Assembly (NCBI GenBank): GCA_022747635.1
Contig: JAKTNV010000004.1
Span: 89,782,052 to 89,846,051 of the forward strand
Direction of reading: 5' to 3'
DNA from: Hetaerina americana
Lineage: Eukaryota; Arthropoda; Insecta; Odonata; Calopterygidae
Length of the DNA stretch: 64,000 bases
Of the stretch, positions 34,562 to 50,362 are shown one piece after another; the first letter of the stretch is position 1, and every line of letters begins with the position of its first letter. The position numbers and the translations under genes are program-made. The notes under the pieces are model-generated. The model was not told the DNA's origin and did not search any database. It saw nothing but the letters and a program-made list of their open reading frames with translations.

Positions 34562-34840
34562 TGGGTCGCGGTAGTCCAGGGGGTAGAGCGTTGGACTACT
34601 GACCAGAGGGTCCGGGTTCGATTCCCGGGCAAGGCACTCTGGGCACTAGGGGTACCTACAGCTCCACCCAAGCTTTGTAATTTTCGGGTACCAGGTCTTC
34701 CTGGGAAACCATAACAGGCACAGGGAAAGGAACTGGCCCCCCTACCTTGATGTGTGAATTTCACACGCCGTCGAGCTTAGTACTGGGTGAACTCTACCAT
34801 CACCTACCAAATCGACCTCCGGGTTGATTACTGTGTTTAT

Positions 34841-34844
<4 letters not shown>
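34562..34844 (+). mobile_element. tRNA-derived SINE-A, copy 1
   Basis: The head (34563-34637) is tRNA-like, with an A-box-like TAGTCCAGGGGGTAGAGCG and a perfect B box GGTTCGATTCC at 34615-34625, the internal pol III promoter. The anticodon arm does not fold cleanly, so it is not a real tRNA gene. A tRNA-unrelated body follows and ends in GTTGATTACTGTGTTTATGG. The same 280-bp unit occurs on the minus strand at 59577-59852. The 3' end runs straight into a TA tract. Confidence 0.85.

Positions 34845-34901
<57 letters not shown>
34845..34901. repeat. (TA)n microsatellite
   Basis: A TA run of roughly 55 bp immediately after the SINE 3' end. It may be the continuation of the tract into which the SINE inserted, or the SINE's own simple-repeat tail. 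Confidence 0.92.
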
Positions 34902-34904
<3 letters not shown>

Positions 34905-35125
34905 ATCATTTGTGTCAACGAATTCCATTTCAATATACTATACACACGTTATTGCCTTCTCATTGTTCTTTTGCTGAGTCAATCCGTTATACTACTAAAT
35001 CAAATAGAATCAGTCGTGCGGCAGTTTTTGGCAGTTATTTATTTTTTAATATATCGCTACTTCCGTTGTGTTGCTATTCGAAATTGATATTTTTAATTAT
35101 TATTAATGCCACTTCTTAATTACAA

Positions 35126-35965
35126 GGATTGTTGAACAAGTATCGGGAACTGTTTCTTCCCTGCACCTTAAAGAAGCGCCAATCGCCTACGAGTTGGACT
35201 GATCGTGTTAATAGTGGACCCCTGTCGAGTGACTTGCTGAAACGCAAAATTCAGCGGACGATTTAACAGCGATATGCCATCGAAATTTGTGTTGGACTGG
35301 GGAAATCGGGTGTGGAGCAATGGGCATGATTTTCCCTATGCATTCAGGAATGAAAAAATGTTACAAACCGCAGTTTTTAAGTGGCGCCAGCTCTTCAAAG
35401 ATGGCGGAAGAAGTGTGGAAGACGAGCCCCGCGCTGGACGGCCGTCGGCGTCAGGAACCGACGACAACGTGCAACATGTGCGTGCAGTGTTGAATTCCGA
35501 CCGTCGATTAAGTGTGCGCATAGTTGCTGATTGTATTAGCAATAATAAGATGACAGTTCATCCCATTATCATTGAAAATTTGACGGTGCGAAAGATATGC
35601 GCTAAACTCGTCCCGAAGGTCTTGACGAACGGCCAAAAGCAGGATCGAGTGTTTGCTAGCGAAGGCTTTCTGCAACGCTTTATAGAAGACCTTGACTTTT
35701 TGGGTAGTCCCAACTTGGTACCAGGAGACTATTTCCTATTCTCAAAAGTGAAACCCTCCCTTAAAAGACACCACCACCAGGGATCCTAAGTGACTTCAAA
35801 GATGCTTGCACCCGGACTCTTATGGCCCTTCCGGAATCCGCCTACCAGGGAGCATTTGAGTCGTGGGAAAGCCGCTAGGAAAAGTGTGTCCACGCACATG
35901 GGATTCACTTTTAGGAACTTTGAGGCATTTCAATTAATTATTTTACTCTATATTTTTACTGTGAT
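35126..35965 (+). mobile_element. Decayed mariner (relic 3)
   Basis: The start, GATTGTTGAACAAGTATCGG at about 35131, and the following GGAACTGTTTCTTCC look like a mariner 5' terminus and leader. The coding part is broken. A possible 3' end near ACTGTGATCAAGTG (about 35958) is only a weak match, so the right boundary is approximate. Confidence 0.6.
35265..35789 (+). pseudogene. Mariner transposase relic, frameshifted and internally deleted
   Basis: The N-terminus is legible in one frame (RYAIEICVGLGKSGVEQ, near 35267-35317). After a stop and a frameshift the frame continues in another (TAVFKWRQLFKDGGRSVEDE, GRPSAS). It then reaches the second helix-turn-helix and KICAKLVPKVL with QKQDRV. After a short stretch it jumps to SPNLVPGDYFLFSKVKP, the third-aspartate region of mariners. 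The TGDETW and HDNAPSH regions are missing, about 400 bp. It belongs to a different mariner lineage from copies 1 and 2. Confidence 0.8.
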
Positions 35966-37319
35966 CAAGTGATTTATAACTTAAAAGATTGCCTTTAATT
36001 TGGAACACTAATAATTCTTCCAGTATAAGGATATATTTCCGTCATATTTTTCCACATTGCTACCCCCACTGATCGGCATTCTACATTTTGTGTGGGTTGT
36101 TTCCATTTCTTTATTTTAGGCTGTAAGATATTTTTTTTGAGAAATTTAGTAAAATGGGATAAGTTCCTTGGAATGAAGCTTTTTTAACTTTCTCATTCCC
36201 CCAAAGGGAACGGCGGACCTGTTTGTTTTTAAAGAGATATTATTATTAAACTCAAGCATATCAAAACTGAAGCACCGAAATTGCTCATCCAATTTTCTTT
36301 GCCCTGGAAAAAAATGATAACAGTTGGAATTCTTCGTATTCATCCAATAATGGTAAACCTTTATATTTAATTAGATACGCATCAAGTCTGAATGGCGTTC
36401 ATTTTTTCGTTAAGATTAATGCATCGAGATCTTGATTTCCACCCCGGCTGGGCATTCTTTCTCTCCGAAATGGAGATGAAAATGTTCCAAAAAATTCAAA
36501 TCTTATGAAATGGAAGTTATACTAGGGGTATTTGATGTAATTATTCGGGGCAATAAAAATCTCCGAAAATAGAGATATAATAAGTAAATATATAAGTAAA
36601 AATTCTCACTTTGAATAACCACTTATTAAATGAACCCTTTTATTACTTCCACTTAAGTTTTGAATTATTAAAATGTCGATGCCAAAGGAACGGCAATAAG
36701 TGAATCCAGTACTCTAACACATGAGAGTTGGAATTATTCACGCGTCAAAATATTTTAGCCCTCGCGAGATTTTGATACCAATACGGCAATCTTGCACCCT
36801 TGCGTGATGCCTCTTTAGACTACATGCCCTCATATACACTTTTGTCGCATGATTTGAATAATGCTGTGGCTTGTAGTTGCATTAATAAGGGAAAATAGAA
36901 ACTCACCTTAATGCAAAAGCAGTCTTGTTCCTATGCTATTCAGTTTATCTGTTAGATATAAATTGAAGCATCATTACCAATGAAATATGGTAATAATGCC
37001 AACTTATATTCTCCAATTAATTGTCAGCTTTTGACCCCGGCGGAAATATGTATACATTTCTCAAATTCTTTTATGGTTCGCCTGAAGAATCTTGGTTTAC
37101 CGATGCAATTGAACTTTGTGTTGTGTCCTTTTTTCCACTTTTAATATTTTTCAGCAAAAGTGCTGTTTTCATATGATCCCGAAATCAAACGTAAACATTT
37201 TCAATGCCTTTCCTCGAATTTTCTTACTGAATAACTACCGATCTAGAGCCGAACGCTTTCCGCGGATCGATTATGCTAAGTAAACTAAACTTTTACGGAC
37301 CACATTGGAGATTCAGTTT
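35966..37319. other. Unannotated stretch
   Basis: AT-rich sequence without a recognisable gene or repeat. Confidence 0.45.
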
Positions 37320-37650
37320 TGTGTGTGGTGACAGGTGTACCGGCTTCCCACTCCGAGGGTCTGATTTCGAATCCCAGTGGTTGAAGCATTATTTTAGAGA
37401 TAACCTGACCTATTTCGTGTGGAGAGCACTTCAAGTGAGCATGCCTTCCGTCGGATGGGGCGTTAATCGTGAAGGCGTCCTTGGGGCCTCTCGTGAAGAA
37501 TAAGCTAATTCTTGACGCCGAGTTTCTCTCCATTTTCTTCAATTCTCTGAAACATCCTACCTCCACAGGAATTACCTATCCCGATCTATCCCCTCAACAG
37601 CGCAACTGGCTTCCTAAGCCGTCGGTCGCCTCCTCTAATAGCTACTCCAA
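37320..37650 (+). mobile_element. SINE-B, copy i (diverged)
   Basis: An older copy of the tRNA-derived repeat seen at 50043 and 61455. Shared blocks include ACCGGCTTCCCACTCCGAGG, a B-box-like TTTCGAATCCC (37365-37375), CCGTCGGATGGGGCGTTAA, and a 3' part with CGCAACTGGCTTCC and CGGTCGCCTCCTCTAA. Divergence from the other two copies is considerable, so it is an old insertion. Confidence 0.7.
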
Positions 37651-39000
37651 CTACTTACCTAGTCATAGATTTTGGATCACCCACACAAAACCCTCTGCAA
37701 TGAAAAAATAATCTCATTCGGGGACTTCAGGATTCTGAGAACATTAAATCAAAAACTGAATCGGAATATAATATTCAGCATAGCATCAGTTTCCGCTCCG
37801 ATAGGTCAGAGGAGGTATTTATTTAATAATTGAGGCAATAATGTTCTCCTTAAAACTCGTATAGTGCTTGGTGCTGCAATTTCTCGCAGACCCACGAGTA
37901 TTTTTTGTGTCTCATTTAATGGAGCCGTTTCGCGGAGGGACAAACATTCGGTCTCGGAATGTAATTTTACTGTCGGGTGAGGAAGGCATTTGAGGATTCC
38001 CATTGGGGCAATAAGGGTATAGGATCGACACTTCTGAAGAAAGGTTATTCCGTTGGGTACTGCTTGTTTTTTTTCGGCTTCGCGTGTCGTGTCGTTAAAA
38101 ATATCCAACGGCAGTGTTTGAAGGTCTGCGGGTGGCAAGAAAACCGATGATGTTTTATAAAATTCTGGAAAAGGCCGTTATTGGTTTTTTCAAGACTTTT
38201 TAATTTTCTTCTTCTCGCCTCTCTGCTTTCTCCCCTACTCCATGCCCTCAGCAGGGAGAAGGGCCTCACAACAACGAATTTACAACTACTAAACGACCTT
38301 CAGATTTTACCTCAAAGAAGACAACTGTTTCTAGCCATTACTGTGGATGAACGTTTAATACCCGTACCAATTGGACAGAAAGTGGGAGACGGGGTAAATT
38401 CATTCGATTGCAGACATCTCCATACTTACTTTCACGGAGTTCTTAGAGGTGGTGCACCGATTCAGGTTTAGGATGGATCGATGGATGCGGTCGCATGGTA
38501 ATGAAGCAGGTAATTATGCATCTTGAGCTGACCAGAACGAATTATTTCAATGCCCAAATGCCTTTATTATTCTTTTTACTGTACTCTTACTATACTCTGT
38601 ACTTCAGCTTTCCCCTCAATTCCGATAAAGGTTATTTTAATCCTAAAATGTGCTAGCTCTATTATTGATGCAACTTATTTAATTATTCATGCCTCCTTTA
38701 AATCATGCTATTATTTACTTTGACAAAATATTAAAAACTGAAACTTTCTTCCTCAGTCTTCCGCGCCGTTACCGGAATCTACCGCTTGCTATTAGTTATG
38801 GCATCCTAATGTTTATGTTTCCCGCATTTCAGTGCTGTAATGGGGTATAGTATGCTCCTTGGGTTGTTGAAAGTAAATTGTTTTCGTGGTGGAGCTAATT
38901 GTCACTTATTAATAAAAATGCATTTATAGCTCCATTTAATGAACTTTATCGTTGGTGAGTTGTACTAACTGCTGTAATGGTGCATCTTAGTTCGTTATAG
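37651..39000. other. Unannotated stretch
   Basis: No recognisable gene. A plus-strand frame around 38150-38471 has a hydrophobic, signal-like stretch (FNFLLLASLLSPLLHA) but starts without an ATG and has no known match. I regard it as unproven. Confidence 0.35.
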
Positions 39001-41254
<2,254 letters not shown>

Positions 41255-42849
41255 TTTTTAATTTCTAATTATTAATGGCAGTTTACTATTTAAGGTAGGT
41301 TTTGGATGGACTAAACTTGTAAAGTTCACCTAAAAGGCACAAACGGACATCCGGCACTAAATTTCCCTTCATTCCGTTCAACAACCCTATCCTATTCTTG
41401 CCATTTCCTTGTTTCTTTAACATTCTCCCCTCTATCACAGTCTTCAACACCCTAATCCCAATCAAAATGCCCTGAATCTATTTTTCCTGTCTCCTAAGGA
41501 TTTCTTCCAGCAATTCCCTCTTCTCTCCACCATACCTAGCACATTTTCGTTTGTTTTCCTTTTTCTCCATTTTAACTTTTCATCTTACTTCATACCAACA
41601 TTCCAAAAGTCTCCAGTGTATGTCTATCATCCTGCTTCATTGACAGGTTTCCTGGCCGTACAAAACCACATTCCATAGCAAAGTTTTAACGAGCCTTATC
41701 TAAACACCCATACCCAACGTCCCTGTCATCAACTCTCTCCTCCTTATGAAAGCTTCTTCACCTAACGCAATTCTTCTTATGATGTCCCTGCTATATGACT
41801 AACTTGGTAAAAAACACTCGAAGACAGGAAATCTATTCCACCCTCTCTGGTGTTTGCCATCCTACATCAAAGGTAAAGTTACATTTCCTTGTTTATGAAG
41901 ATCTCAAAATTTTCTTTGTGTCTAATTTTGCGTTTCTGTGATTTTATTACCTTTTTTCGTCTATTTCGTAAATATCACGTACATAAGTCATGGTTTCCTT
42001 TTTCCTTTTTTGCAACAGTTTCGTTTAAGGCTTTCGGTATTTCTTTTTTGCTTTATCTTTTTTCTTTTACTCTGCTCGTATCCCTGTTTTCAATTTTAAA
42101 TTTTTCTACTTCCTCTTGGTACTCCTTTCTATTTATTCCAATTAAGCGTGCACATTCTGTTTCCTCATTCGTACTTTTTATGTTATCCCCTTGAAACTGA
42201 CGTTGTACTACATTAGTACTAAATTATTATATGAATCAGTATATTCTCTCCCGGAAAAATTGTGCGAATTAATACGCATTTCTAAAATATGTGTCTAATC
42301 GTAATTTAGTCTAAACCATTATTTCTCTGAATTCTCGGGCATCCCCCGCGTAAAGCTACATCATTTGTGGTGTTTAAACCAAGTGTTAGTTATGATTAAA
42401 CCCTGTCTCCTGCAAAATTATCGCTTACTCCGTCTTCAAATCCTCCTTAACTAAGAAATGTTTTTTCCTCAGGAACACTTGCAGTCATTTCAATCATTGG
42501 GTATTAAACCCCACTTCTTCCTCTCTATGATAGCATTTCGGCTTGTAAACTTAAATAATCACCAAATTAGTTGTCCCAGTTTAAAATTATATTTAAGTAT
42601 GATATCACTCATTTCCTTAATGTTCACTGTGATTCTTCCTACCTCTTTGTTCAATAATATTGCCATCCCTCGTTGGCTCTCTTTCCTTCTACTGTACGGG
42701 TATAATATTCTATAACTGTCGCTATACTTAATCCCGGCTATCTTTCCATCGCCCAGCCCATCTACAGGTATATTTCCTCTCTCCACCTTTCCCTTTATAT
42801 TCTCTAACTTCCTTATCCTCAGCATTGTTCTAATACTCCACGCCCCCAT
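41255..42849 (-). pseudogene. RTE-like LINE relic with internal deletion (copy 2)
   Basis: At the high-coordinate end the minus strand reads GAWSIRTMLRIRKLENIK, then RGMAILLNKEV and ISDIIL-like sequence (42849-42559), the N-terminal endonuclease of endonuclease-reverse-transcriptase LINEs. At the low end (about 41800-41340), in shifting frames, are RHHKKNC, FVRPGNL and METF-like pieces and the EGRM-type C-terminus. The 3' end matches copy 1 (CCTACCTTAA then an ATTAATAA tail). Only about 750 bp separates the two ends, so most of the reverse transcriptase is lost. Confidence 0.68.
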
Positions 42850-45800
42850 TCTAACTTATTCGGTCTTCCTTCCTGTCTTTTTCTCTGATGCTGCGTTCGG
42901 TTTTGCTTTGCTAAGATTACGTGAGATGACGACCAAGGAAGCCTTGCCTCTCCCGCTGCCGGTTACGACACATGCCTCAGCCGGTCGAGTCCCATAGTTT
43001 CCAGGACTCATTGTATCTATAGTGCCAATCATGACATATTTTGGATAAATAATGGAAGTTGTTTCCCGTCGTCTTCCTCAACATTATTTTTAGCATGAGC
43101 CCGAAGCAATTTTTAAGATTCCCGCCATCGAGCTGTAGGGGCATCTGAGCTTACACGCTTTTCCATCTCACCCAGATTGTGGTCCACAGCGAGGTGTTTA
43201 ATTCGTAACTTATAAATACATTTTTGCATATTTTCTTAGAAACAATTTTGTTTTTTTAAATATATGTCCTTTGTGTTAGCATTGAGTTAAAAACAGAACA
43301 AAAATATTTTACATATGTTTCGTTAGTAAATAGTCATAAATAAATTTCATAAATGTCTTATTTATGGATAATGGGTGGTGATGTATTCATTAAATTCTTT
43401 TAAAGTAACTTTACTATATAAATTTATGGATCACAGTAGTAAGGATAATCGATTGATGAACTTACAGGACTCATTAACGTGTCTGGCTTCGCAAAAAAAT
43501 TACCTTTAGGAGTTAAGCGGTGAGAGCATCACTTCGACGTGAAGTCCGATTATATTTCTGCGCGAGGAAAATGACGTTGGTGAGGCGCATGTAGCCTACG
43601 AATTCCCTTGATTGGCGAAACTGCTCTTCATATTCTCTGGGGACGTTGACCTGTGGCGACTTGTTATCCCCGCTTGCATTCATTCATTTCGTGCAGCCGG
43701 TTATTAAACTCTCTCGCCAAGTCCCCAAGCTCTCATTCCTCGCTTAATTTGATCGTTCGCCGTACGATGCGAGGCCCAGGAATATTCCTTATAAGCACTC
43801 GAGTGCCAGGTTTCATATAGGCTGGATGAGAAGCGATCTCGAAACCATTTTCAATCCCCAATTCAAAATTTATGTTTACGTTTTCATTTCTCATTACATT
43901 TTGATTTTCCATGAAGCCATTACAGCTCATCGAACTGGAAGTTATTCTTGAAAGTAGCTTAGCCATAGGAATATGAATTGAATATCAATTATTCCTACTT
44001 TATTGTACATTAATTTCTCAGTTGAAGGGAAACGGTATACCTAGAAGTTCTCGGGTATTGCTGAAAACGATCTTGACTTCAGTCTCATTTGGAAAAAAAA
44101 ACCTCAAATATTTCTTCGTTGAAGTAATCGATTACTTAGTTGATATGCTCTACTCAAGAAAAGAGGAACTTATTCGGTTATAATCGGATTATTTCCGTCA
44201 GTGTTTCCTCCGTCTTTCCTCCATTTCCTCCTTCCGTCTTGGTTTATTTCACATTTAAGTACATTGACAATTTCAAACATTTATTGCGAAGGGAGAAGAG
44301 TACATGGTGATAAATAGCCGCGGCTTCTACAAGTACTCATTTAGAAACATGTAACCGACAGCTTTGGAAAACAAATCTATGGCATACAATTTTCATGAAT
44401 CCGCCATCACTCGATCAGTTCTAGCTGTGGGCTGCATGAGATTTTCTTGTGAAAAATTATATAAATAACTATTTTAATGACGTTCGTCAAATCGTCCGTA
44501 CTAGCAGCGGAAAAGGTACTGAGTGGTTGCAGTTTTATTCAGTTCTTTTCCAAAATAAAGTGTCATTGAAGTTTGTTGCTGTGTTCGGCTGAATTGTTTA
44601 CGAAAAATCTCACTTATAGTTCTTCAGTTAATTTTCAGGTGAAAGTAATCCATCGGAAACTTCAATCCTGGATGAGCGAAAGTGTCTCAATCCGAAAGTT
44701 TGTTTAGTTTCGTTTGGAGTTGCCTTTTGGATCCTTCCGTGCTCTAGTGCAATATATCCTTATTCCAATTGTCCTTGGTGTATGCAAGACCGGGGGTAGT
44801 ATAAACAGTTTATTCTCACTGATCACGCGGCCACTTTTCCCCAAATGTCACACGGGGCATATTTCGGGTGAAGATTAACTATATCCAATAACTTTTGCGC
44901 TGGGTGTTTTAACTCATGCAGCCTTCAACGTGGGCATCCCTCACTCCTTAAAGAACTCCGACGTTACGCTTGAATCAGTTCGTGAAGTTCTCCTGATCTC
45001 CACTATTTCTCCATTAAGCTTGCCCCGGAGATTCTGAGCGACCAGCAGACGGGGAACGTTCATTCCCCTTGAACGTTTTCTAAAATGGAAGTTGGCTGGA
45101 TGGAAGCATTCTTGTGATAGTTTAACCTTTCCCCGTCTTTTGGAACTTTGCGGCGCCGTCGTCGTCGGTAGAGTCTAATGCCCGCCATAAATCCTTGTCA
45201 CTATGAGTGATACAAGGTAGCTTTATGGTTTTCGAGATAACCCTATCGGTTTTTACGTGTGGCCCGCCCGAAAATCACCGCTTTTCCCTCCCGCGGGATA
45301 AAATATTAGGGGTCTCCGTGCTGCCTTCCTCGTGGTGTAGCAGCCTCCCCCTGGTGGTCGATAACTCCTCCGTACCCACCCCCGTCCCTCGCTCACTTAG
45401 ATGCGAGTCGTTTGCTACTCGTTGAACCGTGGCGGGGCTCACAAGTCCGTTAATTTTGGAAGCGTTTGTAAATACCGACGAACTCCTCCACTCTGGAACC
45501 AGGCGGAAGCGAGGAATCAGGAGAGGCGGCGTGCCACGGCTTTGTTTTCCACTCTCGGCTACGAGTTAACGACGTAGTCGTTTACCTGTTTACCGAGTAT
45601 TCTCTCAATACGTCGTGCCCAATGATGTTTGCATCTTTAACGAACGCCCTCACTATCTTAATTCGTAATAGCATCAAGTGAAATGTTTTCAGTCTTCCTG
45701 AAAATTTGATTAGAACCCCGTCCTTAATGGTTTCTCGCGTGTAAAGAGCTATCGTCTTTTTTATATGTGCGTCGGATTTATGGCGCGCCCGGCGTTCTCT

Positions 45801-48800
45801 CCCGTTGCCGCTCCCGGGGGTGCGTCGTCATTGTCTTACGCATCCGAGTGTGTCATGACAGTGCAATCACATTAAGAGTTTGGTTTCAAGGAAATATTCC
45901 CAAATGCCTAGTGGATTTTCAGTGGAATCTTATTAGTGTTTATTGAAATGGGTTCATTCACCTAGGTTAAAATTTCCTTCTCGAGAGCATATAATCAGGA
46001 GACTTACATTTATTTTACTACTTAAAATGGATTCCACAATATTTGCTTGAGGTAATAAGGGCTTGTGCATTAGTTAAGTGGAAAATCCCGAAAACACGTC
46101 GTAATCAATCTCATGCTTTTCACACACAAATTGATGGATGGACGGTGGCCACGTGACCATATCTCATATACCCTGTATCGAATTTGGAAGCGAACTCCCG
46201 TTTATCCTTGGGGAAATTTGCGAACGTGGGTCTACACTAAGATCACGCAGTGTGTAATTAGTTGGAGTTCCAGTATCAACTGATATATTTTTCACATTAT
46301 TAATTTTGCGATTAGTTCATATATATTTATTCACTCTAAAATTACAAGTAGAATTTCGTTCTTCCGCACATTTCTAATTTTTCTTGAGCCAGATCCCTTT
46401 ATTATATGAGAGAGATCTTTAGAATTCCCTTAGAGGATCATGAATCCGTTTGAAAGGTACGTTTTAAAGCCTAAAGGATCCTGCCAAAAAGAAGAATTTC
46501 CGTTGCATGATGCTTCATCCGCCGAAATGACTGGTATCTTCATATATTGTCAGTGAAAAATGGGGACATTCATAAGAAATGTTTACGGCGTAATCCCCTC
46601 GCTATTCATAGATTCCACTTCAACCCATTTTCAGGCGTCTTTTTTATTGCGCTCTACGGATTCCTCAAAAGATCTTTCAATACGACGTATATAAGGTATG
46701 AAGCGAAGAATAGAGTGATTTCTCGAGGTACGCTTGAAAAAATTACAACGTGAGTGAGGATCGCAACTAGTCATTTGTTGCCCTTAAAGATCTTTTCGTT
46801 CTTTTTTCGATTCCCGTCCCGTAGCCAAACAACCCACACTATGCCCTTTGGCCCATTTGCTGTGACCCTTCACTGTCGTTAAGGTTTTCCTGTTCGTCTT
46901 TTTGGGGTAGGAGAGATTTTTCGTTAAGAACGGAGACCTTGCAATGACTTTGGATCAGTTTCATTGACCATCGTCTTGAAATTAGCGTTTGATCCAAACC
47001 GTATGCGCCTTAACAGGCCGCGAAGGGCATAACTATAAATGCAAAATCTATGGCACTTAAACTTAGTTCTTTTGTAGCATTATTATTGTTTATTAAAATA
47101 AGTGCGTAATTGCTGACAATTCAGTCAGCCCTTATTCCCTGGGAGAATTTTATTATTGTTTTTTTTGCGCGAATAGCGTGTTATGGCAAACTATTTTTAT
47201 TTAGAGAAGATTGTGATATTCTCTAAGTGAAATATGGGTCAGGCGAGGTTGAATGAGCATTCGATCGAGGCCAAACTCTCAGGTAAAATTGCACCATACG
47301 ATGAGCTCGTGTTTGAGCGCAAGAGCTGCTCGGCCACGATATCACCTGTTTGGAACTCAATTCGGAACCACAGCTTGTAAATATCCCATTGGTCTCCTAT
47401 AGCTCGTCGTCGTTTTACTGGTGTTTTCCTTTATCCCTCGCCGCCGACGCAACAATTAGCCGACTCTCTCGGGGGATATCCCTCCTGCCGGATTGGTGGA
47501 GGGAGTTAGGTAGGCATCGACGGGATACTGAGTTAGAAATTCCATCCCACAAGTTTCTTCCGCACCACCGAGTCATGAATGGTGCACATGCAACTACTCG
47601 GGCATAGATTGCGCCTCTTAATCCTCTCTTGTGACTTCGTCTCTTTCGAGGACAGGAAATACTTGCCTCCTTGGCTTATGCAAGATTGCTGGATCTTTTG
47701 GATTTTCTGTGGGATTCCAGGGAATATAAAATTAATATCTTTTGAAGAAGGCATAATATTAAGTAAGATTTTAGACTCTTGCATGTTATGCCTGCTTCGT
47801 CTAGGTTATGTTGGTGTTTCACCGTGCTACTATTCCATATCTTTTAACGGGCATAATATTTCAATTGATAAGGAATTCATAAAGAGTTCTTATGCAGTAG
47901 GTAAAAAAACAAGACGTTAAATTAGATATTATTGTAGTTATTTTATTTTTTTCTTGTATTTAATAATGACGATGTACATGTTTACTGAAGAATGTGTATA
48001 GATTGTATATTTTCTGCAATATATTCCAGTAAAATCTACAATATACGGAGTATATTTGAAAAGTAAGGGTCGACTTATAATTACACGTAAATACTGGCGG
48101 ATCAGAACAAAGTAGAACGCGTACAGCAGAGAAATATTTTAATAATTATTTTACTGTCTCTATCATCTTGTCGGAATAATTTAGTAGATAATATGCCAGA
48201 CGCTAGTAGTTTCACAACGTAGACTAAATATGAATATTTTCTCTTGAAAAGTTTTCCCCTCGCGGAAGTTGACGGCTAAGGTTTCATTACCTCATTTTGG
48301 AGTTATTTTTTTCATTACAATTGCAGGTGTCGACTTAAGCTGGGAATATTATTTAGTTTACGAGAGTTAGGAATATAAGTTTTTGCGCTCCCTGAAATGA
48401 AATACTTTCTTGTCAAAACGTTAATCTTTGAGTGTTTAGCGTGATATTTCATCGTGTGACAAATGAATGCAGTGGTATTCTGCAAGGGAAATTTTCATGT
48501 TAAACTCGAGAACCAGAATCTGGTCAATCTGGAATGATGGTGAAATTGCGTATTTCATAATTCCTCCCGCTGGCCTTTTAATTCGCCTTTCTCTTCTGTC
48601 CACTTTTCGTTTACTTAGACACTTCTCGGCACATCTGTTTTTATCATGGTTCAAGAAGGCCAGTGTAATGACTCAGTGAAATGTTCTCCCAAGTGCCCTG
48701 AAGTGCTCGGTAAATTTTAAGAGCAAGTTGAGGATATGTCTCCTTATGTTTAGCTAAACGGATCCCGAGCCGGTTTCTCGAAATTTCCTGTTCTTGCATC

Positions 48801-50042
48801 TCGGGCCTTGGGCGTGCTCGAGTTGTTCGTACTCGGTCGCTGACTCTCCGGCCGGCCGCGGCCGCTTCGTCTCCTGAAAAAGACAAGGAGGAGGCCCCCA
48901 ACTCTCGTTCCCCGAGAAAGCGAAGCGAAGAAGCCTAGTTTAACGCCGCACGTGAGCTCTTCAGGAGTCAAGCAAGCGGTTAGTAAAGAGATAGAGGTGC
49001 GGTGCATCCACAATGCACGCCTGGATCCAATGCAAACTCGCTTCAAATTTCCGCGAAGGGTAAACGTTTTGGTGAATAGAGAAGTTTACAACAACAGCTT
49101 TCGACTTTCCCTCAGGGCGTACATTTTAAGTGCGGGGTGATTAACTTGCACATACTTTGGTCGGAACTCGATAAAGTTTTCTCCGTAGTGGGTGCTAATG
49201 ATTTTATGCATGGAATGGTTCTTTCTTGGTTCTGCATTTGCTTGAGGATTTCCTTGTAAGTTTTAATGCAAACGTTAAATTATCGCATCTGTGCTCGCAG
49301 CCTCGCATTTTTTTCAATTGTTCACCCCTTTAATGGGTAACAGTGCACCTTTTAGTAAGTTCAGCTATTTCGCAAATGTAGCTCATGTTTTGGTATTATT
49401 TCCCAGGTGCTTTTGTGATTATAAGCTTTGTTTCATTAATAAACTATTCATTTTATAAAATTGTATTTCAACCAGTAAATTAACCTGGTTCTTGTACAAT
49501 AAATGTGCTAGTGTGAATTATGTACGGCCTCAGCCTGAAGTTCCGAGGCATTGTTTGAATTGCCCTCGTGAACAATTGGCCTTCTTAACCCAGAAGCTGT
49601 TGCATTATGTGGTAGGATTTTTTTTCTGTTAAGGCAAAAGTTCTTTTTAAACTTTGCTATTCTAAATTCTGTTTTAATTAAACTTTTAAGCGCTCAAGGA
49701 GTTTTTAATGTGACTGAGAAATGAATTCACGTCTGCAAATATGCATCTACGCCATTTTTTTCATTCTCCAACGAAATAATCTTTCACTTGCTATCGGTTA
49801 TTGTTGCCAAATGTACTTAATGTTCCTTTAACTACTTTTACATGCACTTACTAATCTATCTAATTATTTATTTAGGTCGCATGGAAAAGGTATTGTGATT
49901 AGATTTCATAAACATTCAGAAAAAGGTGAATATTTTTTCATTGTCCGTTCACATAGTGAATTTTGATTAATTCAGTAAATCAACTTCAGAACGATATGTA
50001 AGGAAAAATATTTGATTTTATTCATTGCAAATAAATGCGATG
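42850..50042. other. Long unannotated stretch
   Basis: About 7 kb with no recognisable gene. Small frames (43733-43966 minus, 45207-45425, 47350-47920, 48436-49140) have no known motifs. CpG-rich patches lie near 45170-45560 and 48770-48960. Confidence 0.45.
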
Positions 50043-50362
50043 GGGGATCGAGATGATGCGGGGGCTAACGTACTGGCTTCCCACCCAGAAGGCCCGGGTT
50101 CAAATCCCGGCGGTGTTGAATTTGTTGCAGAGGTATCTCGATACCTACTTGAGGTGCTTTGTGGAGGGCACTTTGAGTGAGTACGCCGTCCGTCGGATGG
50201 GACGTTAAACTGCGGACCCCTTGGCGCCTTTCGTAGAGAGTAGGCTAATGCCGACGCCGGGTTTCTCTCCACCCTACTTCCTTTCCTGTCCATCCCCTAT
50301 GGCGCAAATGGCCTCAGTTGTCGGTCGCCTCCCCTAAAAACTACCGCTACATAAATGCGATG
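50031..50362 (+). mobile_element. SINE-B, copy ii, with target duplication
   Basis: The body (50043-50350) is flanked by a 12-bp direct repeat, ATAAATGCGATG, at 50031-50042 and 50351-50362, the mark of LINE-assisted insertion. The head has GGCTAACGTACTGGCTTCCC (A-box region) and a B box GGTTCAAATCC at 50097-50107. The body carries CCGTCCGTCGGATGGGACG and GCCGACGCCGGGTTTC and ends in CGGTCGCCTCCCCTAAAAAC. It is the cleanest copy of the family here. Confidence 0.88.

Noticed and set aside
34531..34764. Real tRNA gene at the head of SINE-A
   Set aside because: The B box is perfect, but the anticodon arm does not pair properly and the same 280-bp unit recurs, so it is a SINE.
38151..38471. Secreted small protein with a signal peptide
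   Set aside because: The hydrophobic stretch is real, but the frame lacks an ATG start, homology and splice context.
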